Origin: a virus | Strand: one strand, 5' to 3' | Length of the DNA: 21,665 nucleotides | Virus record (IMG/VR): IMGVR_UViG_3300007760_000102 | Coordinates: 1-21,665 of that record | Part shown: positions 7,432 through 14,946 of the stretch, piece by piece | How the letters are laid out: each line of letters starts with the position of its first letter | Numbering within the stretch: the stretch's first letter is position 1 | Made by a program: the position numbers and the translations under genes | Notes under the pieces: generated by a model | Databases searched by the model: none | The model's input: only the letters and a program-made list of their open reading frames with translations | Told to the model about the DNA's origin: nothing

Positions 7432-7900
7432 CGCACTAGAATTTCCTCTATTTGTTGTACATACAGACAATGTAGAACTAATAGACGGGATTTTATGGGT
7501 GGAAGATCAAGTATTGGACGATACAAATATGAAGGGAGATACTATAGGAATAAGAAGATTAAAAAGTCCTATGAAAAGTATGTACCCTTTAAAGTACATG
7601 GTTGATGATATACCATCTCTACTGAATCATCAAGGGAAGCATTACATTGATAATTCAGGCTTCTTTTTCACTAAGGAAAAGAAACATAAAGTAGATTTAA
7701 AATATCATAAGATATTGAGAGTAGAGAAAAAAACTATAGCGAGTACGCTATGGATTAAAGATTGCCCTTTCCCCTTTACTCTTAAAAGGCCTCTGCCCGA
7801 GAATGCTTCTTGGGCAGGGATTCTTCATAGGGCAGGAATTCCGTGGATTTTATATGATATATCGGAGGAAAAGAAAAAGGATACTTGGAGAAAAGTATGA
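7421..7900 (+). CDS. Unknown phage protein between polA and a ParB-like gene (159 aa)
   Basis: I do not recognise this protein. The ATG at 7421 is preferred to ATG codons further upstream because GAGG at 7411-7414 is correctly spaced before it; it overlaps the polA end by 11 bases. It looks like a soluble mixed alpha/beta protein. Blocks that stand out are 'MVDDIPSLLNHQGKHYID', 'SGFFFTKEKKHK' and 'ASWAGILHRAGIPWILYDI' near the C terminus. No catalytic signature, cysteine cluster or membrane segment is visible. Its position inside the replication operon suggests a replication- or metabolism-linked role, which is inference from context only. Its stop overlaps the next start as ATGA. Confidence 0.75.
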   Translation: MIYDALEFPLFVVHTDNVELIDGILWVEDQVLDDTNMKGDTIGIRRLKSPMKSMYPLKYMVDDIPSLLNHQGKHYIDNSGFFFTKEKKHKVDLKYHKILRVEKKTIASTLWIKDCPFPFTLKRPLPENASWAGILHRAGIPWILYDISEEKKKDTWRKV

Positions 7901-8298
7901 AAGTAAATATGTTAACCGCAGATTTGGAACTACTTGAAGAAAAATTTGAAATTGAAAGTATAAAACTTATAGATATATTTCAAATAGTAGGTCATAGACA
8001 TGAACAAGCAGGATATAATGCTCTTTTTGATGATATTGCAGAAAATGGATTTAAAAATCCAATTATAGTAATTCCTAATAATCAGTATAACTATGATCTA
8101 GCTTTAAGACAAGTTAAGTCTAAGTATGTAAATAAATGGGAATACTTTAGAAGATGGATTTGTATGTATGGAAATCAAAGAATGGATATTGCTTTAAAGT
8201 TAGGAATATATACGCTAGAAACAGTAATAACACCTAATATTGAGTGGGCTCACGCAGCTCATCTTAAGCTAAATGGAGATCCCGTAAGTAAGTTATGA
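7897..8298 (+). CDS. Second ParB-like domain protein (133 aa)
   Basis: Start chosen at ATG 7897, which overlaps the previous stop (ATGA) and has TTGGAG 6 bases upstream. The protein resembles the ParB N-terminal fold: 'LFDDIAENGFKNPIIVI' (43-59) followed after an insertion by 'YGNQRMDIALKLGI' (91-104). The pairs GFKNPI and GNQRM correspond to GMKNPI and GSQRI of the protein at 2336-2830, which supports common descent, but here the two halves are separated by about 35 residues. No HTH is present. Function is unknown; a small NTP- or DNA-binding regulator or a diverged nuclease is possible. Confidence 0.6.
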   Translation: MKVNMLTADLELLEEKFEIESIKLIDIFQIVGHRHEQAGYNALFDDIAENGFKNPIIVIPNNQYNYDLALRQVKSKYVNKWEYFRRWICMYGNQRMDIALKLGIYTLETVITPNIEWAHAAHLKLNGDPVSKL

Positions 8299-8801
8299 TA
8301 AAAGTATTTAAAGGAATTATACCAAAAATGGCTTGTAATACTATTATTCGAGAGGGGTTAACTCGCCCTTTAATAGACGCAGGTATTGGTAAAAATAATA
8401 CAAAATCTAAAGGAAGGTCTACAAATATATCTTTTATAGATAATACTTTTCTTAAAAGTTACATATATGAATTAGTTACAAAACACTATAATAATTATGT
8501 AATAGAAAAAGCTGAAGATTTACAGTTTGCAATCTATAGAAAAGATGATTTCTATGGACTACATAAAGACGCAGATGAAGAAAATAATAGAGTACTAAGT
8601 GTAAGTGTTCAACTTTCTAAATCAGAAGATTATGAGGGCGGAGATTTAATATTTGATTATGATAGACACCCTATAGAAAGAGCACAAGGAACTGCTATAA
8701 TTTTTCCTTCTAATCTATATCATGAAGTTACACCTCTAACTGTAGGAGTGAGATATTCATTAGTACAATGGTTTAAAGGACATGAAAGCAGTAATAAGTG
8801 A
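8295..8801 (+). CDS. 2-oxoglutarate/Fe(II)-dependent dioxygenase (PKHD-type hydroxylase)
   Basis: The 168-residue protein has the double-stranded beta-helix signature: iron ligands H90 and D92 in 'GLHKDAD', H143 in 'LYHEVTPLT' and the 2-oxoglutarate-binding R153 in 'GVRYSLVQW'. The strand 'YEGGDLIFD' between them is characteristic of the prolyl/PKHD hydroxylase group. It would couple decarboxylation of 2-oxoglutarate to hydroxylation of a substrate. The substrate is unknown; such genes are frequent in marine phages. It overlaps the gene before by 4 bases (ATGA) and the helicase after by 20 bases. Confidence 0.9.
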   Translation: MIKVFKGIIPKMACNTIIREGLTRPLIDAGIGKNNTKSKGRSTNISFIDNTFLKSYIYELVTKHYNNYVIEKAEDLQFAIYRKDDFYGLHKDADEENNRVLSVSVQLSKSEDYEGGDLIFDYDRHPIERAQGTAIIFPSNLYHEVTPLTVGVRYSLVQWFKGHESSNK

Positions 8802-10062
8802 TAGAATATACTTAGATGTTTTACCCGCTACTAAAAAGAAAATAGACGGGGAGCTTACTTATGCTATCCCATCATTTAAGTTTGGTGATCCACCGCTAAT
8901 AATTAAAAATATGGGAACTATTAGAGAAGATTTAATAACTATTCCATCTGGTTGTATAACCATGATACCATATGGTTACGATATAGTAGACAAAAGAATA
9001 CTTAAACCCGTAGAATTTCCTCCATTTAAGTATGAGTTACGATCAAGCCAACAATTAGTATATGATGAGGTAAATGACAACAGTATAATTAACGCTTGGG
9101 TAAGTTGGGGAAAGACATTTACAGCTTTAGCAATAGCTGCTAAGCTCGGTCAGAAAACACTAGTAGTAACCCACACTCTAACATTAAGAAAGCAGTGGGA
9201 AAATGAAGTTAGAAAAGTATTTGGAATTGAGCCTGGAGTCATAGGTAGTGGAAAATTTGATATAAATAGTCCTATTGTGATAGGAAATATTCAAACTTTA
9301 TACAGAAGGATTCCAGAGATTAGACGAGAATTTGGACTAGTAATACTTGATGAGATGCATCATGTTAGTAGTCCAACTTTTTCAAGAATTATAGATAAAA
9401 GTTGTGCTAGATATAAGATTGGACTTACAGGCACACTAACAAGAAAAGATGGTAGGCATGTAGTATTTAGAGATTATTTTGGAGATAATGTTTTAAAACC
9501 ACCAAAAGAAAACTTTATGATGCCTAAAATAGATATTTTAAACATGGACATTAGATTCATGGACGGAAACGCTATCCCTTGGGCTAATAGAGTGAATGAG
9601 CTGGCATATAATCCAGAGTATCAAAACTCTATAGCTATGACTGCAAGTGCATATGCTGCACGAGGTCACAAAGTGTTAGTGGTATCTGATAGAGTAGATT
9701 TTTTAAAAAACTGTGCCAAACTCACTGGTGATGACGCAGTTTGTGTGACGGGAGCAATCCCTCACGAAGAAAGACCTGATATTATCAATCAGATATTTAA
9801 AGATAAAAACATACTATATGGGACTCAAAGTATATTCTCAGAAGGTATTTCTTTAGATATTCTTAGTTGCTTAATTTTAGGCACACCAGTAAATAATGAG
9901 CCGTTACTTACACAGCTCATTGGAAGAATAATCCGTCAATATGATGGAAAGAAGCAACCTACAGTAGTAGATGTACATTTAATAGGCAAGACTGCAAAGC
10001 GTCAAGCTAGCGCACGACTTGGTTATTATATTAAGCAGGGTTATGAGGTTTCCACCTTGTAA
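8782..10062 (+). CDS. SF2 DNA helicase, UvsW/XPB-like
   Basis: The 426-residue protein has superfamily 2 motifs in order: Walker A 'WVSWGKTFTALAIA' (K111, T112), Ia 'LVVTHTLTLRKQW', II 'LVILDEMHH' (D190-H194), III 'GLTGTLTRKDG', and VI 'QLIGRIIRQ' (378-386). The Walker A loop has Trp where most relatives have Gly (SWGKT rather than GSGKT). The T4 relative UvsW remodels forks and branched recombination intermediates and helps switch from origin- to recombination-dependent replication; a similar role is inferred here, consistent with gp46/47-like genes downstream. It is the last gene before the second consensus promoter. Confidence 0.9.
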   Translation: MKAVISDRIYLDVLPATKKKIDGELTYAIPSFKFGDPPLIIKNMGTIREDLITIPSGCITMIPYGYDIVDKRILKPVEFPPFKYELRSSQQLVYDEVNDNSIINAWVSWGKTFTALAIAAKLGQKTLVVTHTLTLRKQWENEVRKVFGIEPGVIGSGKFDINSPIVIGNIQTLYRRIPEIRREFGLVILDEMHHVSSPTFSRIIDKSCARYKIGLTGTLTRKDGRHVVFRDYFGDNVLKPPKENFMMPKIDILNMDIRFMDGNAIPWANRVNELAYNPEYQNSIAMTASAYAARGHKVLVVSDRVDFLKNCAKLTGDDAVCVTGAIPHEERPDIINQIFKDKNILYGTQSIFSEGISLDILSCLILGTPVNNEPLLTQLIGRIIRQYDGKKQPTVVDVHLIGKTAKRQASARLGYYIKQGYEVSTL

Positions 10063-10082
10063 CAACCTCCAAAAAATACTAC

Positions 10083-10111
10083 TTGACACGGGCTTCAAAA
10101 TTTGGTATAAT
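10083..10111 (+). promoter_or_regulatory. Consensus extended sigma70-type promoter for the SSB-SbcCD-RNR block
   Basis: TTGACA at 10083-10088, a 17-base spacer and TATAAT at 10106-10111 match the consensus exactly; TG at 10103-10104 makes an extended -10. It closely resembles the polA promoter, including the shared AAATTTG run and ATA after the -10. The predicted transcription start is near 10118. No terminator is evident between it and 17909, so it could drive all genes up to there. Confidence 0.88.
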
Positions 10112-10141
10112 ATAATGATAAAATATAATTGGGATAAAATT

Positions 10142-10522
10142 ATGAACGCAACAGAAGGAGATCCAATATCGGTACTCCTCATTATTCATACTTTAACTCA
10201 TAAGAGGCTTCCTAACAGTACGAGAGATCCAGCATATAAGTACTGGGGTAAAAATTTTTCAGGACACAGTTTCTTGATAAACCCAGAAAAGCTATTAGTA
10301 GAACGGAAGAAGTACAGTAGTGTAGAAGCTTCTATGTATGTTATGATAGCATCTTATCGCAACTATTTACATTATAAAGCAACAGGAGATACAACTTTAC
10401 AGTTGATTCATATCCCCTTTTTTACAGAACTAATAAACAAAAACAGATTGCTTCGAATGGAAGATGGAGTAATTCATTTTAAATTCGAGGATAACGCAAA
10501 AGGAAAAAACAATGGCAATTAA
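10142..10522 (+). CDS. Unknown protein preceding the ssDNA-binding protein (126 aa)
   Basis: I do not recognise this protein. The chosen ATG at 10142 lies downstream of the predicted promoter start (about 10118) and has a weak GGGA site at 10131-10134. An alternative ATG at 10115 adds 9 residues (MIKYNWDKI), which fit the following helix well but could only be used by read-through transcripts or if transcription starts unusually close to the -10. The protein is helical with some aromatic blocks ('YWGKNFSGHSFLINPE', 'MYVMIASYRNYLHYKATG'). It overlaps the SSB gene by 11 bases. That link suggests a role at the fork, for example loading or mediation, but no motif shows it. Confidence 0.7.
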   Translation: MNATEGDPISVLLIIHTLTHKRLPNSTRDPAYKYWGKNFSGHSFLINPEKLLVERKKYSSVEASMYVMIASYRNYLHYKATGDTTLQLIHIPFFTELINKNRLLRMEDGVIHFKFEDNAKGKNNGN

Positions 10523-11141
10523 ATTTAATCAAGCGCAAGGCGCAGCAAAAAAAGAAAAGATAGACCAATATACTTATAAAAATGGAGACAACGTTCTTCG
10601 TATAGTAGGCGATCTATTACCTAGATATGTTTACTGGATTAAAGGCGAAAATAACAAGAATATTCCTATGGAATGTCTTGCTTTTGACAGAAATACAGAA
10701 ACATTCAATAACAAGGAAAAAGATCACGTCCGTGATTTCTTTCCTGACCTAAAATGTGGTTGGGCATATGCAGCACAATGTATTGACCCAGCTGATGGCA
10801 ATGTTAAAGTCCTTAACTTAAAGAAAAAATTAATGGAGCAAATTATGGTTGCTGCAGATGACTTAGGTGATCCCACAGACCCTACTGAAGGGTGGGATAT
10901 CCATTTTCAAAGAGTTAAGACTGGACCTAATGTCTTTAATATTGAGTACAGATTACAGGCACTTAAGTGTAAGAAAAGACCTTTAACCGAAGAAGAGCAA
11001 GAAAAAATTGCAGATCTTCGTTCAATGGACGATGTCTTACCTAGACCTACACCTGATGCTCAGTTAGAGTTATTGCAGAGAGTAACAACTCCTGCCAATG
11101 ACACACCTGATGAAGTCAATGAAGAGTTTAGTATTTCATGA
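10512..11141 (+). CDS. gp32-like single-stranded DNA-binding protein
   Basis: The 209-residue protein resembles the core of T4 gp32-type SSBs: an early strand 'NGDNVLRIVGDLLPRYVYWIK' and a later 'EGWDIHFQRVKTGPNVFNIEY', which corresponds to the OB-fold strand pattern of that family. The C terminus is acidic ('DTPDEVNEEF'), as in phage SSBs, where it binds partner proteins. C55, H72, C82 and C90 could form a zinc site as in gp32, but the spacing differs and this is uncertain. It would coat ssDNA during replication and recombination. Being the second gene after a strong promoter fits the high copy number an SSB needs. Stop and next start overlap as ATGA. Confidence 0.75.
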   Translation: MAIKFNQAQGAAKKEKIDQYTYKNGDNVLRIVGDLLPRYVYWIKGENNKNIPMECLAFDRNTETFNNKEKDHVRDFFPDLKCGWAYAAQCIDPADGNVKVLNLKKKLMEQIMVAADDLGDPTDPTEGWDIHFQRVKTGPNVFNIEYRLQALKCKKRPLTEEEQEKIADLRSMDDVLPRPTPDAQLELLQRVTTPANDTPDEVNEEFSIS

Positions 11142-12085
11142 TTTTATTCACGGCAGACTGGCACTTAAAGCTCGGTCAAAAGAATGTACCGCTACCGTGG
11201 GCGTGTAGCCGTTTCGAGTTATTTTTTCAAGATATAAGAGAACTTGAGAAAACTCATGATACGCATATAATAGGCGGTGACCTATTTGACAGAGTTCCCT
11301 CAATGGACGAACTCACACTTTACTTCGATTTTGTAAGGGGGGTAACTATACCCACCTACATTTACGATGGAAACCATGAAGCGACTAAGAAAAATAAAAC
11401 ATTCTTTTCAAATTTAAAGAGAGCAACCCAAGATGTTAATAAGCTTGTTACAATAGTAGACAAGACAACAGAGTACGGGGATTTTACAATACTTCCATAT
11501 GCAGACTTACATAAGCCTACATCAATAGAGGAATGTAATGTGAATAAGCCTCTCTTTATTCATGTGCGGGGTGAGATACCCCCTCACGTAGTACCTGAGG
11601 TTGATCTGGACAGACTAGAAGCATTCCCAGTAGTTTTTGCTGGAGATTTGCATAGTCACTCAAATACACAAAGAAACATAGTCTATCCAGGCAGCCCAAT
11701 GACAACTTCCTTTCACAGAGAAGAAGTCAAGACAGGATATATAACAATACATGACGACTGGACTTGGACATGGCATGAATTTGACCTTCCACAGTTACTT
11801 AGAAAAACTGTAACTGATCCAGCGGATATGATACTAACAGACTTTCACCACACTATTTATGAAATAGAAGGTGATGTAGCTGATTTAGCCAATGTGAAAA
11901 ACTCAGAACTACTGGATAAGAAAGTAGTAAAACGAAGTAGTCAATCTACGCTCGATCTGAAAAATCTCACAATCGAGGAAGAATTAGCAGAGTATTTGAG
12001 TGCAATACTTAATTTAAATGACGAAAAGATAAATACAATAATGGGAGTGTTTAATGATTACTCTAAAAACGCTACAATGGGATAA
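11138..12085 (+). CDS. sbcD: SbcD/Mre11/T4 gp47-type nuclease subunit
   Basis: The 315-residue protein carries the metallophosphoesterase motifs of the Mre11 family: 'TADWHL' (D7, H9), 'IGGDLFDR' (D48), 'YDGNHE' (N79, H80), H142 in 'FIHVRGE' and 'AGDLHSH' (H172, H174). Together with the next gene it would form an ATP-dependent exo/endonuclease that processes DNA ends for recombination-dependent replication, as T4 gp46/47 does, and may help degrade host DNA. Length is near that of gp47. Its 3' end overlaps sbcC by 32 bases, a usual arrangement for this pair. Confidence 0.93.
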   Translation: MILFTADWHLKLGQKNVPLPWACSRFELFFQDIRELEKTHDTHIIGGDLFDRVPSMDELTLYFDFVRGVTIPTYIYDGNHEATKKNKTFFSNLKRATQDVNKLVTIVDKTTEYGDFTILPYADLHKPTSIEECNVNKPLFIHVRGEIPPHVVPEVDLDRLEAFPVVFAGDLHSHSNTQRNIVYPGSPMTTSFHREEVKTGYITIHDDWTWTWHEFDLPQLLRKTVTDPADMILTDFHHTIYEIEGDVADLANVKNSELLDKKVVKRSSQSTLDLKNLTIEEELAEYLSAILNLNDEKINTIMGVFNDYSKNATMG

Positions 12086-13844
12086 CTGTTTCAGCTATGG
12101 ATCAAACAATTCACTTGAACTCAATTCAGGAAATCTTACTCAGCTTGTCGGAACTAACGGACAAGGTAAATCAAGTATTCCTCTCATATTAGAGGAAGTA
12201 TTATTCAATAAGAATAGTAAAGGAATTAAAAAGCAAGAGATTCAAAACCGATTCATTAATGATGGTTATAAAATCAATCTTACATTTGATGTAGATGATG
12301 ACCAGTACGAAATTGATGTAATTAGAAAGGCTACAATTAAGTGTAAGCTGTGGAAAAATGGAGAGGATATATCATCTCACACCGCAACGAATACTTATAA
12401 GACAGTACAAGAACTCTTAGGATTAGATTTCAAAACTTTCACACAGCTAGTATATCAGAACACTAATGCTTCATTACAGTTTTTAACTGCGACAGATACG
12501 AACAGAAAAAAGTTTCTTATCGATTTGCTAAAGTTAACTGAATATGTAGATTACTTTGATATTTTCAAAGAAGCAACACGAGAAGTTACACTAGATATTA
12601 ATAGCTTAAACAGCAAGTCAGATACGATAGTAAAATGGTTAAATGAAAACAAATTGGAGAGTATAGACATACTGCCAATAAAAGATCTACCAAAAATCTC
12701 GAAAAAAGACGAGGAGCAATTACAGCGGTTACGAAGTGATTTTGAAAAAATCTCCGAGAAAAATAAAAAAATTATAGATAATAATTTTTATATCTCTCAA
12801 GCACAGGAGTTAGCTGCAAACCCTGATCGAATGATCGTAGGTGAGATAGTTCCTCTTGAAGCTAAATCGCAGAAACTTGGGACACTTCGTGCCCAAAAGT
12901 CTGCAGCCGATGCGCACTTAGAGAAACTCTCGGATTTGAAGGGACTGTGTCCAACTTGTGAAAGTGAAATAGATATGGACAATCGATATAGATTGATGCA
13001 CTTGTATCAAGATAAACGAGAACTTGCAGAAGATGAAATGGTAACAATAGAGGAAGAACTTGAACTGGCTCGTACAAATAATCTTCGGATTGGAAGAAGA
13101 GATGCGCTCCAGAAGGAATTTGAAGAAACTCTTGGACAGGTGGACAACAATCTGCCTATCACAATTTTCGACAAAGATGAAGTCTCTTCCCAAATTTCCA
13201 CCCTTTCTTCTAAGATACAAGGGTTGCAGGAAGAAGTAAGACGTGTTGCTGATGAAAATAATAGGGCAACACAACATAATACGAGGTTGGAAATAATCCA
13301 AGAACAGACTGCCGATTTTGAGAGGGAACTTGAAGAAATTGTGGAAGCTTTGGGAAAAGTTGAGGACAAATCAACCCATTTAGAAATACTTAAGAAAGCA
13401 TTTAGTACAAACGGACTACTTGCTTATAAAATAGAAAATCTTGTAAAAGATTTAGAAGATTTAACGAACGACTACCTTGCAGAACTTAGTGATGGTCGTT
13501 TCAGTTTAGAGTTCGTAGTAACAAATGACAGACTCAATGTAGAAATTACAGATAATGCGAAGATTGTGGACATATTAGCATTATCAAGTGGTGAACTCGC
13601 AAGGGTTAACACCGCTACTTTACTCGCAATACGAAAATTAATGAGTAGTATTTCGAGATCGCAGATTAACACTCTGTTCCTTGATGAAGTTATAGCAGTG
13701 CTTGACGACAATGGCAGGGAGAAATTAGTTGAGATATTATTGGGAGAGACATTGAACACATATATCGTCTCTCACGGTTGGACTCACCCTCTACTTGAAA
13801 AGATAGAGGTAATAAAGGAGGACAATATAAGCAGGTTAGAATGA
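12054..13844 (+). CDS. sbcC: SbcC/Rad50/T4 gp46-type ATPase subunit
   Basis: The 596-residue protein is an SMC-like ATPase. Walker A is 'LVGTNGQGKSS' (K39, S40). Long charged coiled-coil arms flank a zinc hook CPTC (C299, C302) that lies almost exactly at the midpoint, as expected for dimerisation by the hook. The C-terminal lobe has the ABC signature 'LSSGELARV' and Walker B 'NTLFLDEVIAVLD' (D544, E545), then the switch His in 'YIVSHGW'. GGGAG at 12043-12047 supports the start. It works with the SbcD-type subunit encoded just before it. The last bases overlap a 48-codon zinc-ribbon-like ORF. Confidence 0.94.
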   Translation: MITLKTLQWDNCFSYGSNNSLELNSGNLTQLVGTNGQGKSSIPLILEEVLFNKNSKGIKKQEIQNRFINDGYKINLTFDVDDDQYEIDVIRKATIKCKLWKNGEDISSHTATNTYKTVQELLGLDFKTFTQLVYQNTNASLQFLTATDTNRKKFLIDLLKLTEYVDYFDIFKEATREVTLDINSLNSKSDTIVKWLNENKLESIDILPIKDLPKISKKDEEQLQRLRSDFEKISEKNKKIIDNNFYISQAQELAANPDRMIVGEIVPLEAKSQKLGTLRAQKSAADAHLEKLSDLKGLCPTCESEIDMDNRYRLMHLYQDKRELAEDEMVTIEEELELARTNNLRIGRRDALQKEFEETLGQVDNNLPITIFDKDEVSSQISTLSSKIQGLQEEVRRVADENNRATQHNTRLEIIQEQTADFERELEEIVEALGKVEDKSTHLEILKKAFSTNGLLAYKIENLVKDLEDLTNDYLAELSDGRFSLEFVVTNDRLNVEITDNAKIVDILALSSGELARVNTATLLAIRKLMSSISRSQINTLFLDEVIAVLDDNGREKLVEILLGETLNTYIVSHGWTHPLLEKIEVIKEDNISRLE

Positions 13845-13987
13845 CAGAATTAACAGATACTTTTTGGTTTCACGCTTGTGAAGAACGAAAAGTTTGGATT
13901 CCAAAGGGGAGTCCCTGTGTATTCTGCGGCCTAACCGAAAAGGAAGCCGATGAGGCGTGGAAAAAAGGAACAATTTGGGAGAATTAA
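13841..13987 (+). CDS. 48-residue zinc-ribbon-like small protein
   Basis: ATG at 13841 overlaps the sbcC stop (ATGA) and the frame runs to TAA at 13985-13987. The product has H11 and C13 in 'FHACEE' and C26-x2-C29 in 'SPCVFCGLTEKEAD', an arrangement able to bind zinc, followed by a short helix rich in Trp and Lys. No strong ribosome binding site is visible at the usual distance, so translation is probably coupled to sbcC. Function unknown. The ORF fits the gap precisely, which supports it being real. Confidence 0.6.
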   Translation: MTELTDTFWFHACEERKVWIPKGSPCVFCGLTEKEADEAWKKGTIWEN

Positions 13988-13989
13988 TA

Positions 13990-14094
13990 ATGGAATGGTA
14001 TACAATTTATATGTTAATGAATTTTGTAATAGTGAGTATAGTTTCGTACTATATTGGTCACTGGAACGGAAGACGGAACAGTATGGGAAAATAG
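13990..14094 (+). CDS. 34-residue single-pass membrane micro-protein
   Basis: ATG at 13990 follows GGGAG (13977-13981) at a good distance and the frame ends at TAG 14092-14094, directly before the exonuclease ATG at 14095. The product is a hydrophobic helix ('YMLMNFVIVSIVSYYIG') followed by a basic tail ('NGRRN'), which by the positive-inside rule predicts N-out/C-in insertion. Function unknown; it may also serve to couple translation to the exonuclease gene. Confidence 0.55.
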   Translation: MEWYTIYMLMNFVIVSIVSYYIGHWNGRRNSMGK

Positions 14095-14946
14095 ATGAAA
14101 TTTACAGAAGTAGGAAAATTAGAAGATAACGAAAACTTGATGATAGTAGACGGGCTAAACATTGCGTTTAGGTGGAGGTACAAGAAAGTGCCATACTATA
14201 CTAATGATTATGTGAGAACTGTTGAAAGTTTAGCTAAGTCCTATAACTGTGGAAATATAATTATTCTTGCAGATGGCGGTAGTGTTTACCGCAAAAACCT
14301 TTATCCAGAATATAAAGCAAATAGAAAAGAAAAGTATAAAGACCAAACAGACGCGGAAAAGAAAGAGTTTGAGGTTTTTATGGCGGAATTTGCAAACGCC
14401 TTTAAACGATTAGAGGATAAAGGCTATCTAGTACTAAAACAAAGCGGTTTGGAAGCTGATGACTTAGCCGCTTGGATAGTAGGAAACCGAAATGATTTTA
14501 ATATAGGAGAAATATGGTTAATATCATCTGATAAAGATTGGGATTTACTTATACAAGATGGCGTTTCTAGGTTTTCCACAGTTACTAGAAAAGAAACGAC
14601 AGTAGATAATTGGGACGAACACTATGATTTTGAACCAGAACACTTTCTGACATTCAAATGTTTAGCTGGAGATACAGGAGACAACATACCTGGAATCTCT
14701 GGAATCGGCCCTAAAAGAGCTACACAACTTATAGAACAGTATGGGGACTTATATGATATATACAATTCCTGTCCAATAGACAGTAAGTATAAATTTATAC
14801 AGTCCTTGAATGAAAACGCTGATCGATTATTGTTAAATGCCGAACTCATGGATTTGGAGAGTTATTCAGAGCAAGCATTAATTGAATCAGGAATGGACTT
14901 AGAGGATTTATCCTCAAATGTAAAGGAATATTTGAATGATAATTGA
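14095..14946 (+). CDS. 5'-3' exonuclease / flap endonuclease (FEN family)
   Basis: The 283-residue protein is the stand-alone equivalent of the Pol I 5'-nuclease domain, similar to T4 RNase H and T5 FEN, removing RNA primers and 5' flaps. Acidic metal ligands are visible: D19 in 'IVDGLN', D61-region 'ILADGG', 'LEADD' (E120, D122, D123), 'SSDKDWDLL' (D146, D148) and 'GDTGDNIPG' (D193, D196). The helix-3-turn-helix 'IPGISGIGPKRA' (198-209) binds DNA. It supplies the activity that the polA gene product lacks. The end overlaps nrdA by 11 bases. Confidence 0.93.
   Translation: MKFTEVGKLEDNENLMIVDGLNIAFRWRYKKVPYYTNDYVRTVESLAKSYNCGNIIILADGGSVYRKNLYPEYKANRKEKYKDQTDAEKKEFEVFMAEFANAFKRLEDKGYLVLKQSGLEADDLAAWIVGNRNDFNIGEIWLISSDKDWDLLIQDGVSRFSTVTRKETTVDNWDEHYDFEPEHFLTFKCLAGDTGDNIPGISGIGPKRATQLIEQYGDLYDIYNSCPIDSKYKFIQSLNENADRLLLNAELMDLESYSEQALIESGMDLEDLSSNVKEYLNDN

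Noticed and set aside
7885-7896. TTG at 7885 as start of the second ParB-like gene
   Set aside because: That TTG belongs to the TTGGAG ribosome binding site of the ATG at 7897, which forms the usual ATGA contact with the preceding stop.
2341-8807. 13-base repeat AAGTGATAGAATA at two gene junctions (2341 and about 8796)
   Set aside because: Matches of 13 bases are expected several times by chance in an AT-rich window of this size.
10035-10071. Inverted GAGGTT/AACCTC at the end of the SF2 helicase gene as a terminator
   Set aside because: The stem is only 6 bp with a 13-base loop and no following T-run on the + strand.
10019-10114. Upstream extension of the gene before the SSB
   Set aside because: The extension runs through the end of the SF2 helicase and the whole consensus promoter, so it is not expected to be coding.
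12797-13759. Several - strand open frames opposite sbcC
   Set aside because: They mirror the coiled-coil coding region of sbcC and have Ser-rich compositions with no recognisable motif.
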